A stretch of DNA of 64,000 bases from an uncultured bacterium (GCA_958366705.1 CATXCB010000002.1:1-64000), one strand, 5' to 3'; shown: positions 17,041-25,855, counted from the first letter of the stretch. Translations and numbers: made by a program. The notes: generated by a model from the sequence alone, not told the origin.

Positions 17041-17844
17041 TCATACAAGATTTGAAAAGTTTGTATAATACTTCATTCCATATCTGTCTGCTGTTTTGTA
17101 GAATTTATGCATTAACTCAGCACCTTGGCCTGCACTTTGTGCTTTTATAAATAATTGTTCAATGTTTTTCCATTCGTTTTCAAATTCTTTTGATAGAGCA
17201 GTACAATTGTTGTCTTTACAGAATTCTGTAATTTCTTTTATCCTTTTTTGTATTTCTTCTGGTAATAATTTAGTTACCTCTTTTTCCATATAATTCCCAA
17301 ATTCATTTTTAAATTTTTTGAATTTAGAAGAAGAATAGTTATCTAAAGCTTCAATACTATTAATTTCACCTTTGCTATTCATTGCAACAATTTTTTTTAA
17401 GTGTAATGCATTAAAGGTAGCAATGTCTCCACCTTCAGGAGGGGATAGTGGTGCAGTTTTCCCTTTCCCAAACATATCTGGATGTGAGTGCCAAATTTCG
17501 ACATCTCGAACAGCTCTATCTGAAAGTCTTTCTGTAACTTCTTTATTCGTAAACGGGAGTTCACAATGGTATTTATTGCCATTGGTTTCTGATAAAATTC
17601 TGGTCCCTTTTTTAGTAATGGCGCGTTCAAATTGTTGTTCTTGATTTAAGGATTCAAGTAATCTGTTTTTGATATATTTTATAGCAGCATCTTCTGTTTG
17701 AAAATTGATGTTCCCATTAGGAAAACAAACTCCTAGTTCTGCAATATTAATGTTTTTAACTGGTTTTGAATGTAATAAACTCTTCATACCAGTATTCATA
17801 AGTATTTTTTTTGTAAGATTTATTCCTACATTAAGATTCCCCAT
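17041..17844 (-). CDS. JAMM/MPN-like putative metalloprotease
   Basis: The 267-residue protein contains IWHSHPDMFGKGKTAPLSP followed by PEGGDIATF. His119, His121 and Asp140, with Ser134 before it, match the HxHP...S...D zinc-site pattern of JAB/MPN (JAMM) isopeptidases and JAB-like toxin domains, although the spacing from Ser to Asp is longer than usual. An upstream Glu73 (FERAI) could be the catalytic acid. The C-terminal half is helical, with no catalytic motif. There is no signal peptide. The N-terminus is basic and amphipathic (MGNLNVGINLTKKILMN). Substrate unknown; an effector, toxin or deconjugase role is inference. Confidence 0.6.
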   Translation of the reverse strand: MGNLNVGINLTKKILMNTGMKSLLHSKPVKNINIAELGVCFPNGNINFQTEDAAIKYIKNRLLESLNQEQQFERAITKKGTRILSETNGNKYHCELPFTNKEVTERLSDRAVRDVEIWHSHPDMFGKGKTAPLSPPEGGDIATFNALHLKKIVAMNSKGEINSIEALDNYSSSKFKKFKNEFGNYMEKEVTKLLPEEIQKRIKEITEFCKDNNCTALSKEFENEWKNIEQLFIKAQSAGQGAELMHKFYKTADRYGMKYYTNFSNLV

Positions 17845-18090
17845 AACAATATCCTTATTTTATCCGATATTTATATAAAGTATTTTTTTTGTTGGAAATT
17901 GCCTAATTGGTATGAAAAATTTTGTGATAACTTGTGTAAAAATTTATAAAGTGTCTATCGCTGATGTGATTTTTGGTTCTCCGAACTCTATTATACAAGT
18001 TAACTTTTGCTAATTTTTACAGTATATATCTTGATATTTATTTTACTTTTGTTGAAAATTATACTACCGCATAAATGTATCGGAGGTTGT

Positions 18091-18474
18091 ATGAAAAATT
18101 TGTTTTTATCTCTAGTTATTATTTCGATGTTGGGTTCGTCTGTTTTTGCAGAAGTTATATTAGCTCCGCAGTGGAGTGAATTCTGTCCGGTATCATATTT
18201 GACAGCTAAGGAATCAAAATTAAATAAATCTGCTAATTATTGGTATGTAAGACGTATTCAATTTGAAGAATCTTTGAAAATGTGTGATAAATACCAAGGC
18301 GAAGATTTAAAATCTTGTTATTCTCAAATATCTTTAGCTGAATATAAAAAGAATAAATCATGGAATAATATGGTAGAATCACAGGAACGCCTTCATCAAG
18401 AACACTTGGAGCGACAAAGACAGCAACAAACTATTAATGCTTTTACTGATATAGTAAAAACATTATCTAAGTAA
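18091..18474 (+). CDS. Small secreted hypothetical protein (127 aa)
   Basis: ATG 18091 has CGGAGG 5 bases upstream; the longer frame from 18007 is a false extension. Signal peptide MKNLFLSLVIISMLGSSVFA. The mature part has cysteines in EFCPVS, KMCDKY and KSCYSQ, and ends in a Gln/Arg/Glu-rich helix (LHQEHLERQRQQQ). No family is recognised. It is probably periplasmic. Confidence 0.65.
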   Translation: MKNLFLSLVIISMLGSSVFAEVILAPQWSEFCPVSYLTAKESKLNKSANYWYVRRIQFEESLKMCDKYQGEDLKSCYSQISLAEYKKNKSWNNMVESQERLHQEHLERQRQQQTINAFTDIVKTLSK

Positions 18475-18496
18475 ACATTAAAAGGAGTATATTGTA

Positions 18497-18838
18497 GTGA
18501 AAACAAGTTTGAATTTAAACGTATCAAATCAACCATCTTTTGCGGCAAGAACGTTTATTGCTGCTCCGGTATCTCTTTTGTCAAAAGAGGAATCGGCTTT
18601 GTTGAAAGCTATGGGAGAAAAAATTTGAGCAAAAACAGACAGTATTAGTTTTAATTATAAGCAAAATGTTCAAAATCCAAAGGTTTATGGCTGTACATAT
18701 TCAGCGACGTTTACTAAAAATACGCAAGAGAAAAAGATGCAGGCAAGTATAAATGTTCCGATTTCTAAAATGTCTCCGTTGGATTATGGTAAAAAAATTA
18801 TGAATAAGCTTGCTGTTTTTTATAAAGAGTCAAAGTGA
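18497..18838 (+). pseudogene. 114-codon frame interrupted by one TGA
   Basis: GTG 18497, with AAAGGAG about 9 bases upstream, opens a frame that reads through 43 codons (ending AMGEKI), meets TGA at 18626-18628, and continues without further stops to TGA 18836. The continuation is protein-like (AKTDSISFNYKQNVQN..., Tyr, Asn and Lys rich, same codon bias). A TGG in place of TGA would give Trp. Its N-terminus (NLNVSNQPSFAARTF) resembles neighbouring lineage proteins. It overlaps the 3' end of the convergent gene by 19 bases. A nonsense mutation or sequence error is likelier than recoding. Confidence 0.55.
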
Positions 18839-19407
18839 TTTTGAGTGTAAAATTCATCTTTATTTGAAATTGATATTTTTTCAAAACTAGCGTGTAAACT
18901 ATCAGTAGCGGTTTGGCCTTTTTTTAACAGTTTATCAATGGATGCATTTGTAATAATTATTTCGTCGTTACTGCTTTTATATGCGACATTGGTGGGGTTC
19001 TTTCCGTTTTTTATTTCAGTGGTAGGTATGTGCAATTTTGCGAGCATATCAATAAATTTGTTGTAAATGTCCTGGCTTTTTTTTGTGTTTTTTGAACCTA
19101 TTATTACTGCTTGTAGATTCTTATTTGTCAAATCAATATTGTTTCTAAGAAATGTTAATACTTGTAAAAATGCGTGATTATTACTGATTTCCGGATTTAG
19201 GTGAAGCATTAAAGCTTCTTTTCCTGTCGATATTATTGCTGCAGTACAGTCACAAATTCTTTTAGTATATACATCTGAGGCTATTTTACTATCTTTTATC
19301 GTCCAAGGGTACTTAACTTCATTTTTAGAAGGAATACTGCTTGTAATTCTTCCAAATTCTGCAAGTGTTACCGGATGGATTCTGGATGTGAAATTTATTT
19401 GATTCAT
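18820..19407 (-). CDS. Hypothetical protein with a Cys/His motif, weakly CheD-like
   Basis: From ATG 19407 (AAAGGT about 10 bases upstream) the protein has 195 residues and starts MNQINFTSRIHPV. Residues 47-72 (YTKRICDCTAAIIS, then ALMLHLNPE) place Cys54 and His69 with spacing and strand context reminiscent of CheD-type glutamine deamidases. Later, QAVIIGSKN could be the next strand. No chemotaxis genes are nearby, so if the fold is right the substrate is not a standard chemoreceptor. The alternative is an unrelated alpha/beta protein. Function unknown. Confidence 0.5.
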   Translation of the reverse strand: MNQINFTSRIHPVTLAEFGRITSSIPSKNEVKYPWTIKDSKIASDVYTKRICDCTAAIISTGKEALMLHLNPEISNNHAFLQVLTFLRNNIDLTNKNLQAVIIGSKNTKKSQDIYNKFIDMLAKLHIPTTEIKNGKNPTNVAYKSSNDEIIITNASIDKLLKKGQTATDSLHASFEKISISNKDEFYTQNHFDSL

Positions 19408-19481
19408 TTGCTTTGACCTTTTGTTTTTTAAAGGTTGCAAAATTTAAAATTTGCTAAATTGTTTCTGTTTTTTAAGCAAAA

Positions 19482-19506
19482 AAAAGACCTTTTAAAAGGT
19501 CTTTTA
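19482..19506 (-). terminator. Intrinsic terminator for the small gene at 19571-19747
   Basis: AAAAGACC (19482-19489) and GGTCTTTT (19499-19506) form a stem. On the minus strand it is followed by a run of eight T. Confidence 0.75.
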
Positions 19507-19570
19507 AATATTAATCCTATCCTAATTTTGTTTTTTCCTTAATTTCCTAAATTCCAACGATTATTGTATG

Positions 19571-19747
19571 TTAAGCTATAAAATTTGTACCAAATCTGTT
19601 AGCACCATGGAAGAAAGACTGTTTCATCATTTGAGATAGAGTTTTCTTTACTACTTTTTTATCACTCAAATCGACTTCCTGTATTGCTTTAGATGTATCT
19701 TTATAAGCAGAAGTTACTGCATCAGAAAATAATAGCATTGTAGCCAT
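19571..19747 (-). CDS. Small hypothetical protein (58 aa)
   Basis: The minus strand carries ATG 19747 preceded by GAGAGGA (8-base spacer), 58 codons, then TAA at 19571. The product starts MATMLLFSDAVTSAYK and ends FFHGANRFGTNFIA, with a basic helix (DKKVVKKTLSQMMKQ) between. It has its own minus-strand terminator, which supports expression. No family is recognised. Confidence 0.6.
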   Translation of the reverse strand: MATMLLFSDAVTSAYKDTSKAIQEVDLSDKKVVKKTLSQMMKQSFFHGANRFGTNFIA

Positions 19748-19853
19748 AATTTAATCCTCTCATTTGATTCTTATTTTAAACTAATTTTAAAACTGATTTT
19801 CTTTTTCTTTATTTATCTCTTACATATATATAAAAACGTTCCTTAAAAAAATA

Positions 19854-19881
19854 TTGACTTTTTATATTCAGTTTATATAAA
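19854..19881 (+). promoter_or_regulatory. Candidate sigma-70 promoter
   Basis: TTGACT at 19854-19859 and TATAAA at 19876-19881 with a 16-base spacer, about 90 bases before the gene at 19980. Confidence 0.5.
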
Positions 19882-19979
19882 TTTTGTTACAAAACTTCAT
19901 AATACTTGGTAAATATTAAAGCTTACAGGTATTGATGCCGATAAGTAGTATGTAAAAGCTACGAAAGGAATGTTAATCA

Positions 19980-21338
19980 ATGGGTTTATCTTCAAATGCA
20001 AGATTATTATATATAACAGCAAGATTGACTTCTAATGAGTATGAGTCTCAGCAAATTTCAAATGCCAAAATGAGATTAGCAACTCAGTCACAGGAGGCAA
20101 GTAACGATTATATTTCTGCATTGAATACTACTCAATTGATGTTTACGACTTACGATGCTAAAGGTAATTCAACCACAGACAAGTTAACAGCAGGAGTTTT
20201 GTATCAATATAGCGATATGAAAAATCAATATGTTCTTTCAAATAGCAGTGGTCAGGCGTTAATTTCACAGACTGATGCGTATAATTTTGAGCAGTCTGCT
20301 AATTTGGAAGAATTTTTGGAAGCAAATGGGGTTATAAAACAATGGAAGTCTCCAGCTCTTCAAACTAACTATGAAACTTTAGATTCTCCTGCGTATAGAA
20401 AATATAAAAAAGATTGGCAAGACGCTATAGATGCAGCAAAAGCTGATACTTATAATTTATCATTTTCTTATACTGATGAAGATGGTAATGCTCAAACAGA
20501 TATCTATAATAATCTAACTTCTGATAAAGCGTGGGAAATTGATAAATCTTATGCTTCAAAAGAATATCAAAAAGCGCTGGCTGAATATAAGGATATGCAG
20601 CTACAATTGCAGTCAGGAGTTGAAATCCCTGATGCTGATGTTGATGCTATGCTAAATAGGGTAAATAATGCCAAAGCAAAATATTCAGATTGTATTACAT
20701 ATGATAACTGGTTAATGTCAAAAGCTGCTAAAGCTAATCCTACAGCATATGAAGGTATAAATGAGTATTATAAAGTTTTAGAAGAATTTAATGCAGAGCT
20801 GGAAGACTATGGAACAACATTAGAAGATGGTTTTTCTTATAATGATGCTACCAAGGCTCAGTGGTATACAAATTTGTGGTATCGTTTGAATGGTCAATCT
20901 TCTGAAAAAAGTTTAGCCGGCAGTAAAGGAAATACATATTCTGTAATTGATGAAAAATTGCTGCATAATACAACCTGGCTTCAGGATTCAATTACACAGG
21001 GGCTTATTACTATTGAAAAAGCTTCAAATGAAGAAGACGTGACAAATACTATCCCTAATGAGTATGACCCTACAATTGTAAATCTTGAAGGTATCAGCTG
21101 GGATTCTGTAATTTATTCATCATGTTCTGATATTACACAAAAGGACAATGAACAGGCTATTGCAAGAGCAGAAGCGGAATATAAGAGAAAAACTGAAGAA
21201 ATAAATGCTAAAGATGAAAAATATCAGAATAAAATAAAAACTTTAGAAACTGAGCATACAGCACTTCAAACAGAATATGAATCTGTACAATCAGCGTTGA
21301 ATAAGAATATTGAAAGGTCATTTAAAACATTTTCATAA
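19980..21338 (+). CDS. Uncharacterised 452-aa coiled-coil protein
   Basis: ATG 19980 follows AAAGGAATG. There is no signal peptide. The N-terminal 50 residues (MGLSSNARLLYITARLTSNE, then a Gln/Asn/Ala-rich helix) have the helical, Asn/Ser-rich look of self-assembling secreted proteins such as flagellin-type or T3SS-like subunits, but without a diagnostic motif. The middle is acidic and Tyr-rich with few cysteines. The last 70 residues form a coiled coil (RAEAEYKRKTEEINAKDEKY and on). Function unknown. Confidence 0.65.
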   Translation: MGLSSNARLLYITARLTSNEYESQQISNAKMRLATQSQEASNDYISALNTTQLMFTTYDAKGNSTTDKLTAGVLYQYSDMKNQYVLSNSSGQALISQTDAYNFEQSANLEEFLEANGVIKQWKSPALQTNYETLDSPAYRKYKKDWQDAIDAAKADTYNLSFSYTDEDGNAQTDIYNNLTSDKAWEIDKSYASKEYQKALAEYKDMQLQLQSGVEIPDADVDAMLNRVNNAKAKYSDCITYDNWLMSKAAKANPTAYEGINEYYKVLEEFNAELEDYGTTLEDGFSYNDATKAQWYTNLWYRLNGQSSEKSLAGSKGNTYSVIDEKLLHNTTWLQDSITQGLITIEKASNEEDVTNTIPNEYDPTIVNLEGISWDSVIYSSCSDITQKDNEQAIARAEAEYKRKTEEINAKDEKYQNKIKTLETEHTALQTEYESVQSALNKNIERSFKTFS

Positions 21339-21451
21339 TGTATAAATTATAGATTAGCTAAATTTAGATTTTAAGACTTATTTTTCCCCTACAATTTTTA
21401 CTTTCCCTCCACTTTATAGTATAATCAATCTATTAAATGGAGGTTTTTATT

Positions 21452-22444
21452 ATGAGAACAATAACATTGATTAACGGTGACGGTATTGGACCGGAAATTT
21501 CAGATAGTGTGGTAAAAATTATAAAAGCAAGCGGACTTGATATTAATTGGGATATTCAAACTGCCGGAGCAGATGTTATTGAATCCGAGGGTACTCCATT
21601 ACCGCAAAGAGTTTTAGATTCTATAAAAAAGAATAAAGTGGCACTGAAAGCCCCTGTAACCACCCCTATTGGTAAAGGTTTCAGATCTGTGAATGTTCAG
21701 CTTCGCAAAGAGTTAGATTTGTATGCTAATTTAAGACCTTGTAAGAATCTGCCGGGGGTAGATACCAGATTTCAGAATGTTGATTTAGTTGTTGTTAGGG
21801 AAAATACAGAAGATTTATATGCGGGTATTGAGGAACAGGTTGATATCGATACAGCTCACAGTATCAAAATTATTACCAGAAAGGCCTCAGAACGTATTTG
21901 TAAATTCGCTTTTGATTATGCTGTAAAAAATAACAGGCATGAAGTTTGTGTTGTGACCAAAGCTAATATTATGAAATTGTCAGATGGGCTATTTTTAGAT
22001 GTGTTCAGACATGTCGCACAGAGTTATCCGCAGATTAATAGTAGAGAAATTCTTGTTGATAATCTATGTATGCAGTTGGTTCAAGACCCAACAAGATTTG
22101 ATGTGCTGGTTCTTCCAAACTTATATGGAGATATAGTTTCAGATTTAACAGCAGGTCTTATTGGCGGGCTGGGAGTTGCTCAAGGGGCTAATATCGGGTT
22201 AGATTGTGCGGTATTTGAACCTGTTCATGGTTCTGCTCCTGATATAAAAGGGCAAAATAAGGCAAATCCAACAGCACTTTTGATGTCTGCAATTGAAATG
22301 CTTAAATATATTGGCGAAAATTCTCATGCTGATAAAATAGAAAAAGCATTGTTTAAAACTCTAGAAGCAGGAGATAAAACACAGGATTTAGGCGGATTGT
22401 TATCAACAACAGAATTTACTGATAAGATTATTTCTAATTTGTAA
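21452..22444 (+). CDS. NAD-dependent isocitrate dehydrogenase (isocitrate/isopropylmalate family)
   Basis: It oxidatively decarboxylates isocitrate to 2-oxoglutarate. The 330-residue protein has the family core: LINGDGIGPEIS at the N-terminus, the substrate loop FRSVNVQLRKELDLYANLRP, RENTEDLYAGIE, KANIMK, LPNLYGDIVSDL with metal-binding Asps, and PVHGSAPDIKG at the cofactor site. The substrate loop and YANLRP favour isocitrate (IDH3-like) over 3-isopropylmalate, but homoisocitrate or tartrate activity cannot be excluded. ATG 21452 has GGAGG 8 bases upstream. It may provide 2-oxoglutarate for glutamate synthesis in an incomplete TCA cycle. Confidence 0.85.
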   Translation: MRTITLINGDGIGPEISDSVVKIIKASGLDINWDIQTAGADVIESEGTPLPQRVLDSIKKNKVALKAPVTTPIGKGFRSVNVQLRKELDLYANLRPCKNLPGVDTRFQNVDLVVVRENTEDLYAGIEEQVDIDTAHSIKIITRKASERICKFAFDYAVKNNRHEVCVVTKANIMKLSDGLFLDVFRHVAQSYPQINSREILVDNLCMQLVQDPTRFDVLVLPNLYGDIVSDLTAGLIGGLGVAQGANIGLDCAVFEPVHGSAPDIKGQNKANPTALLMSAIEMLKYIGENSHADKIEKALFKTLEAGDKTQDLGGLLSTTEFTDKIISNL

Positions 22445-22446
22445 GT

Positions 22447-22770
22447 TTATCGTTTGAATTCGTTGAAATTTCTTAAAAATTTATATACAAATTCTAAACT
22501 GGTATTATCCATAGATTTGATAATATCAATACTTTCTTGTCTTATATCATTAGTGAAGTGTTCATAGTTAAATAATTCGTGAATCGGAACATTTAATCCG
22601 GAGGCAATTTTTAGTAAATTTTCATAGCTTGTAAAATAATATCCGGTTTCTATTCTACTTATTGTTTGGTATTCTAAGCCGACTTTTTCGGCCAGTTTTT
22701 CCTGGGTATAATTATTTGCTTCTCTTAATTCTTTTATACGTTTTCCGAATAGTTTATTCCCTGAGCTCAT
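22447..22770 (-). CDS. XRE-family helix-turn-helix regulator (107 aa)
   Basis: The HTH_3 domain (residues 8-65) has YTQEKLAEKVGLEYQTISRI followed by ETGYYFTSYENLLKIASGL. A helical tail of about 40 residues follows. The start has AGAGGGA upstream. Size, domain order and genomic position mirror the regulator at 13664. It is convergent with the isocitrate dehydrogenase gene (2-base gap) and divergent from the glycerophosphotransferase gene. Confidence 0.85.
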   Translation of the reverse strand: MSSGNKLFGKRIKELREANNYTQEKLAEKVGLEYQTISRIETGYYFTSYENLLKIASGLNVPIHELFNYEHFTNDIRQESIDIIKSMDNTSLEFVYKFLRNFNEFKR

Positions 22771-22845
22771 TTTTCCCTCTTAACTAGAATAGTCTAATGT
22801 AAAACTTTCGTAAATATTATTTGCAGTATAAAATATTAGTGTTAT

Positions 22846-22862
22846 TATACGCATGACGTATA
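22846..22862. promoter_or_regulatory. Candidate operator, inverted repeat
   Basis: TATACG (22846-22851), spacer CATGA, CGTATA (22857-22862): a perfect 6-base inverted repeat between the divergent XRE and glycerophosphotransferase starts. It is a candidate binding site for the regulator. Confidence 0.4.
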
Positions 22863-22885
22863 TATAAAAGGATGGATTCTTATCT

Positions 22886-24109
22886 ATGAAACTGTTTAAT
22901 GTAGAATATTCTAAAAAACATAAGATATATAATATTTGTGGAATTAAGTTAAGTAGACGTTTTGAGTATAATAAAGAATTTGAAAGATTTAAAAATTTAC
23001 CTGTACAAAATAACAAAATAGTGTTTTCTAATTTTTGCGGAAAGTACTTTGGCTGTAATCCAAAATATGTGGTATTAGAACTTTTGAAGAGTCAAAAGGA
23101 TTATGATTTAGTTTGGCTGGCAGAGAATAATATTTTAGAAGAAGATTTGGATGTTCCTGAGGGTGTTCGAATAGTTAGGAATACTTATCCGGAAGCGATT
23201 CAAGAACTTGCAACTGCAAAAATTTGGGTTTCAAATGTTCGGTTGATAAAATATTTTAAACAAGGGCTTCAAAAGAAAGATGAACAAGTTTATATTCAAA
23301 CCTGGCATGGTTCGTTAGGAATCAAGAAAATTGATGGAGATGCAAACCAAAAATTCTGGGAACGTTCTAGCTGGGATGGTTTTGAAGAGGTTGACTCAAA
23401 AGCTGTAGATTATTTAATATCTAACAGTGATTTTGAAAATGGTGTTTATAAAAGTGCATTTTGGAACAGAGGTGAAATTAAACAATTAGGTCATCCGAGA
23501 AATGATATATTTTTTACTGACAATGACCCTGTTAAGAAAAAAGTATATGACCGCTTAGGAATTGACCTTTCAAAGAAAATAATTCTATATGTGCCGTCAT
23601 ATAGAGATAATGACAGATTGTATTGCTATTTTATGGATTACGAAAAAGTAGTTCAAACTTGTAATGAAAAATTTGGCGGCGATTGGATTATGTGTGTTAG
23701 ACTTCACCCGAGAGCTGCAAAGTATTCTGAGAAAATATTGATGCCGTCTGAAAATGTAATTGACTGCTCACATTATCCGGATATTCAAGAATTACTGGTA
23801 TCTGCAGAATGTGCTATCACTGACTATTCAAGTTGTATATTTGATTATTTGTTGACATATAAACCTGCATTTGTTTATGCAAGAGATTTAGAGGAGTTTG
23901 ATGAAGAAAGAGGTTTTTATTATCCGTTTTCAGCTACTCCATTATCTGTGGCCAAAAACAATGATGAGTTGATAAATAATATTACAAATTTTGATGAAAA
24001 AACTTATAAGCAAAGTGTAAAAAGCTTTTTAGAAGGCAAAGGTTGTATTGATGACGGGTATGCTGCAAAAAGAGTTGTAGAACTTATACAAGGATGCTTG
24101 CATAAATAA
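22886..24109 (+). CDS. CDP-glycerol glycerophosphotransferase-like surface polymer enzyme
   Basis: The 407-residue protein has the TagF/Glyphos_transf core: an N-terminal half with NKIVFSNFCGKYFGCNPKYV and a C-terminal half with QTWHGSLGIKKI, GHPRNDIFF, ILYVPSYRDN, RLHPRA, and ITDYSSCIFDYL near residue 315. This family moves glycerol-phosphate (or ribitol-phosphate) units onto surface polymers. Here it probably decorates a polysaccharide, since no teichoic acid locus is visible. The short N-terminal KHKIYNICGIKLSRR motif is common in capsule loci. The gene is headed by an XRE regulator on the other strand. Confidence 0.82.
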   Translation: MKLFNVEYSKKHKIYNICGIKLSRRFEYNKEFERFKNLPVQNNKIVFSNFCGKYFGCNPKYVVLELLKSQKDYDLVWLAENNILEEDLDVPEGVRIVRNTYPEAIQELATAKIWVSNVRLIKYFKQGLQKKDEQVYIQTWHGSLGIKKIDGDANQKFWERSSWDGFEEVDSKAVDYLISNSDFENGVYKSAFWNRGEIKQLGHPRNDIFFTDNDPVKKKVYDRLGIDLSKKIILYVPSYRDNDRLYCYFMDYEKVVQTCNEKFGGDWIMCVRLHPRAAKYSEKILMPSENVIDCSHYPDIQELLVSAECAITDYSSCIFDYLLTYKPAFVYARDLEEFDEERGFYYPFSATPLSVAKNNDELINNITNFDEKTYKQSVKSFLEGKGCIDDGYAAKRVVELIQGCLHK

Positions 24110-24126
24110 TTTTTTGCTCAGACTGC

Positions 24127-24157
24127 AAAAAAATGGTGTTTGAAATTATCAAACACC
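24127..24157 (-). terminator. Intrinsic terminator for the TPR/pilin operon
   Basis: GGTGTTTGA (24135-24143), loop AATTA, TCAAACACC (24149-24157). On the minus strand the stem is followed by eight T residues. It may also work weakly for the plus-strand gene. Confidence 0.85.
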
Positions 24158-24187
24158 TATTACCTCTTCAATATAATGTATATATCC

Positions 24188-25855
24188 TTAGATTTCGAAC
24201 AAACTGTGGAGACGTTCTTGAATATCTTCTTCATCAAGTTCTTCAGTTAGTCTGTTTAAATCGATTGCCATTTGGTAATAATTGGCGGCATCGTTTATGA
24301 AGCCCATTTCTTGACTTGCACGTCCTGCATTGAAGTATGCAAGTGTGTAATTCGGATTCAGTGCAATTGCTTCTTCAAAATATTCTAAAGCTTCTTCAGC
24401 ATCTGCGAGACCATCAAGGTATAAAATACCGAGATTGTTTTGGGCATATTCATTTTCAGGATTAAGTTCTACAGCTTTATGATAAGCAACAAGAGCTTCT
24501 TCGAGATAATCTTTTTCCCATAGTGCGATTCCGACTTTTGAATATGCTCGGAATTCATCCGGTTTAAGGGTAATAGCATCGCAGTAGGAACGAATAGCTT
24601 TATCAAGGTCATAATCAGCCATGTATATGTCGCCCAATGCAATATACAAGTCGTAATTTTTAGGATCAAGTATTATACCTGCCTGATAGGTTGAAATTGC
24701 AGCTTCAGCATTCCCTTTGTTTTCTGCATAAATTGAACCTAGAGCCTGACAAACAATAGATGTCCATTCAGCATCAGGATTTATAGCGATTGCTTTTTGA
24801 TAATGTTCTATTGCGTCGTCATAAAGCTCGGCTTTAGCATATGCATATCCTAAAGAATTGTTGAAAAACGGATTCTCAGGTTCTTTCTCCACTGCAAGTT
24901 TAAAAGCACTCACGGAATTTAGTTTGTCTTCTTTTGACATATATAAATGTCCGAGTTCGTAGTAAATCTGTGCTGTATCAATATCGAATTCTAAAAGTTT
25001 TTCATAGCAATCAATAGCTTCTTCGGTGTTATCCGGAAAGTATGTTTGCAAAATTGTTGCTAATTTAACCAGAATTGTTCTATTTAGAGGATTAGCCTCG
25101 AGAACTTTTCTGTAGCAGCCTACGGTAGTTTCGATATCTTTATTTCTTAGTGCTAAATCCCCCATTTTACTATAGAAATGTTCACTGTGAGTTGTGTTTT
25201 CAATAGCATTTTCGTATATTTTTTTTGCAGAATCATACATTTTGAATTTTTCGAAGAATTTCCCTACGGTGTTGTATGAAAATATTGATACATCGTTTGA
25301 CATGTTTTTGTAAAACATTTTCATTGTAGGTCTGTCCCAGGCGAGCATGACACTTCCTGTCAGAAAATAGTATAAAAATCCTGCATAATCTTTGAATGTG
25401 CCGTTTTGGGAGTTGATTTTTTGTAAAATTGATTGGGATAAAATCATTCTTGGACGACCGGACGTAAGCGGATTCATTGCTATTGCAGACTTAAACTCTT
25501 TTTCTGCAGAATTAAAATCCTGCGCTAATTGCATGAAATATCCTGTGTAGAGATGAGCATCTTTATTGCTCGGAGCAAGTGAAATTGCAGTTTTACATTG
25601 CTCAATTGCAGTGTTTACACTTATTTGCCCTTGTTCCCACATTAAAGTTGCCAAACGATAGTATGTTTCAGGTATTGTAGGATCGTATTTAACAGCATCA
25701 ACATAATGTTCTATGGCTTCTTGCAAATCATTATTTCTTTGCCCGATTAAATATTTTTCGTGGGCTAGCCTTGCTTTTTCTAACGAGTCCTGCGCTCTTT
25801 CTTTATTTTCTAAGTTGTCTGTGCCTATCATTGGCATTAAAACTTGTTCTGACAT
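24188..25855 (-). CDS. Tetratricopeptide-repeat protein (555 aa)
   Basis: At least twelve TPR units run from residue 35 to 540, with the usual W-LG-Y-A-F-A-P pattern (for example AIEHYQKAIAINPDAEW and ALVAYHKAVELNPENEYA). There is no signal peptide or catalytic motif, so it is a cytoplasmic scaffold. The start follows GGAG. It lies 131 bases downstream of the three pilin-like genes on the same strand and shares the terminator, so a scaffold role in pilus assembly is possible but unproved. Confidence 0.85.
   Translation of the reverse strand: MSEQVLMPMIGTDNLENKERAQDSLEKARLAHEKYLIGQRNNDLQEAIEHYVDAVKYDPTIPETYYRLATLMWEQGQISVNTAIEQCKTAISLAPSNKDAHLYTGYFMQLAQDFNSAEKEFKSAIAMNPLTSGRPRMILSQSILQKINSQNGTFKDYAGFLYYFLTGSVMLAWDRPTMKMFYKNMSNDVSIFSYNTVGKFFEKFKMYDSAKKIYENAIENTTHSEHFYSKMGDLALRNKDIETTVGCYRKVLEANPLNRTILVKLATILQTYFPDNTEEAIDCYEKLLEFDIDTAQIYYELGHLYMSKEDKLNSVSAFKLAVEKEPENPFFNNSLGYAYAKAELYDDAIEHYQKAIAINPDAEWTSIVCQALGSIYAENKGNAEAAISTYQAGIILDPKNYDLYIALGDIYMADYDLDKAIRSYCDAITLKPDEFRAYSKVGIALWEKDYLEEALVAYHKAVELNPENEYAQNNLGILYLDGLADAEEALEYFEEAIALNPNYTLAYFNAGRASQEMGFINDAANYYQMAIDLNRLTEELDEEDIQERLHSLFEI

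Noticed and set aside
18626..18628. Genome-wide TGA recoding or selenocysteine
   Set aside because: TGA ends an intact gene at 16826, Trp is coded by TGG throughout, and no SECIS-like hairpin is evident after the codon.
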